NCBI GenBank assembly: GCA_937862595.1
Contig: CALMFL010000167.1
Coordinates: 1-6,099, forward strand
Length of the DNA: 6,099 bases
Direction: 5' to 3'
Source: an uncultured Fidelibacterota bacterium
Lineage (GTDB): Bacteria > Fidelibacterota > Fidelibacteria > Fidelibacterales > Fidelibacteraceae
Positions 5,935-6,099 of this stretch are shown here, piece by piece. The notes under the pieces are model-generated. The model was not told where the DNA came from. It searched no databases and saw nothing but the letters and a program-made list of their open reading frames with translations. The position numbers and the translations under genes were made by a program. Every line of letters starts with the position of its first letter. Position 1 is the first letter of the stretch.

Positions 5935-6099
5935 ATGGAAAAGAAGACCTTTACCAAAAAAGACATTGCCAAACACATCCGGAAGAATTCCTCATCCAAG
6001 ATGCGCATTTACGAGTGCGAAAAATACATGGACGAGATCTTTTCCGCGATGCTGGAACTGCTGATGGACGAAAGCGCCGAGCGCGTTCGCATCGAGATC
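5935..6099 (+). CDS. HU/IHF-family DNA-binding protein, N-terminal part (cut by window end)
   Basis: The 55 visible codons read MEKKTFTKKDIAKHIRKN, then a second helix (YECEKYMDEIFSAMLELLMDE) and the beginning of a beta strand, ERVRIEI. This is the helix-turn-helix-strand order of the HU/IHF dimerisation half; in the family that strand runs into the FG(x)F turn and the DNA-binding arms, which lie outside the window. HU-type proteins bend and compact DNA and assist initiation at replication origins. A good SD (GGAG, 5925-5928) sits 6 nt before the ATG and supports this start. The segment between the two helices (SSSKMRIYEC) and the helix-strand turn (DESAERV) appear somewhat longer or different from classical HU, so it may be a divergent subfamily. 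It follows rel by 13 nt and probably shares its transcript. Confidence 0.78.
   Translation, partial: MEKKTFTKKDIAKHIRKNSSSKMRIYECEKYMDEIFSAMLELLMDESAERVRIEI

Noticed and set aside
1..6099. Mobile element, phage, CRISPR or defence system
   Set aside because: I saw no transposase, integrase, terminal inverted repeats, spaced direct repeats or tRNA-adjacent duplications. Gene content is conserved housekeeping on a single strand.

Overview
This is a compact stretch of bacterial housekeeping genes, all on the + strand. In order it holds the 3' end of prolyl-tRNA synthetase (proS), recO, a rhomboid intramembrane protease, the replicative helicase dnaB, a long bifunctional RelA/SpoT (p)ppGpp enzyme (rel), and the first 55 codons of an HU/IHF-family DNA-binding protein. 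I see no tRNA or rRNA genes, mobile elements, CRISPR arrays or broken genes. All four internal genes are full length with their key residues in place.

The host is a bacterium of moderately high GC. The ProRS is the archaeal/eukaryotic-like (type 3) form with a degenerate C-terminal zinc site. The rhomboid carries a C-terminal 'SLTEEEKMRLLELS'-type tail, and Shine-Dalgarno signals are weak or missing for some genes. Together these recall the FCB group (Bacteroidota, Fibrobacterota, Cloacimonadota, Marinimicrobia and relatives). This placement is inferred from remembered family features, not from a search, and is tentative.

The layout falls into two blocks. Block 1 is proS - 43-nt gap - recO - rhomboid, where the last two overlap by the 4-nt ATGA. 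Block 2 is dnaB - rel - HU-like, with gaps of 6 and 13 nt, so it looks like an operon. The 142-nt gap between the blocks (2249-2390) is the only sizeable non-coding region. It contains two perfect consensus DnaA boxes (TTATCCACA), head to tail and 12 bp apart, followed by roughly 90 bp that is about three-quarters A+T and leads to the dnaB start.

The main point of interest is that gap together with its downstream genes. DnaA boxes precede an apparent operon of the replicative helicase, the stringent-response alarmone enzyme and a nucleoid protein. The boxes may be a DnaA-controlled promoter linking initiation to helicase, alarmone and nucleoid protein supply. Less likely, they are part of a replication origin with an unwinding element. 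I found no new enzyme system here; the genes themselves are well-known families.
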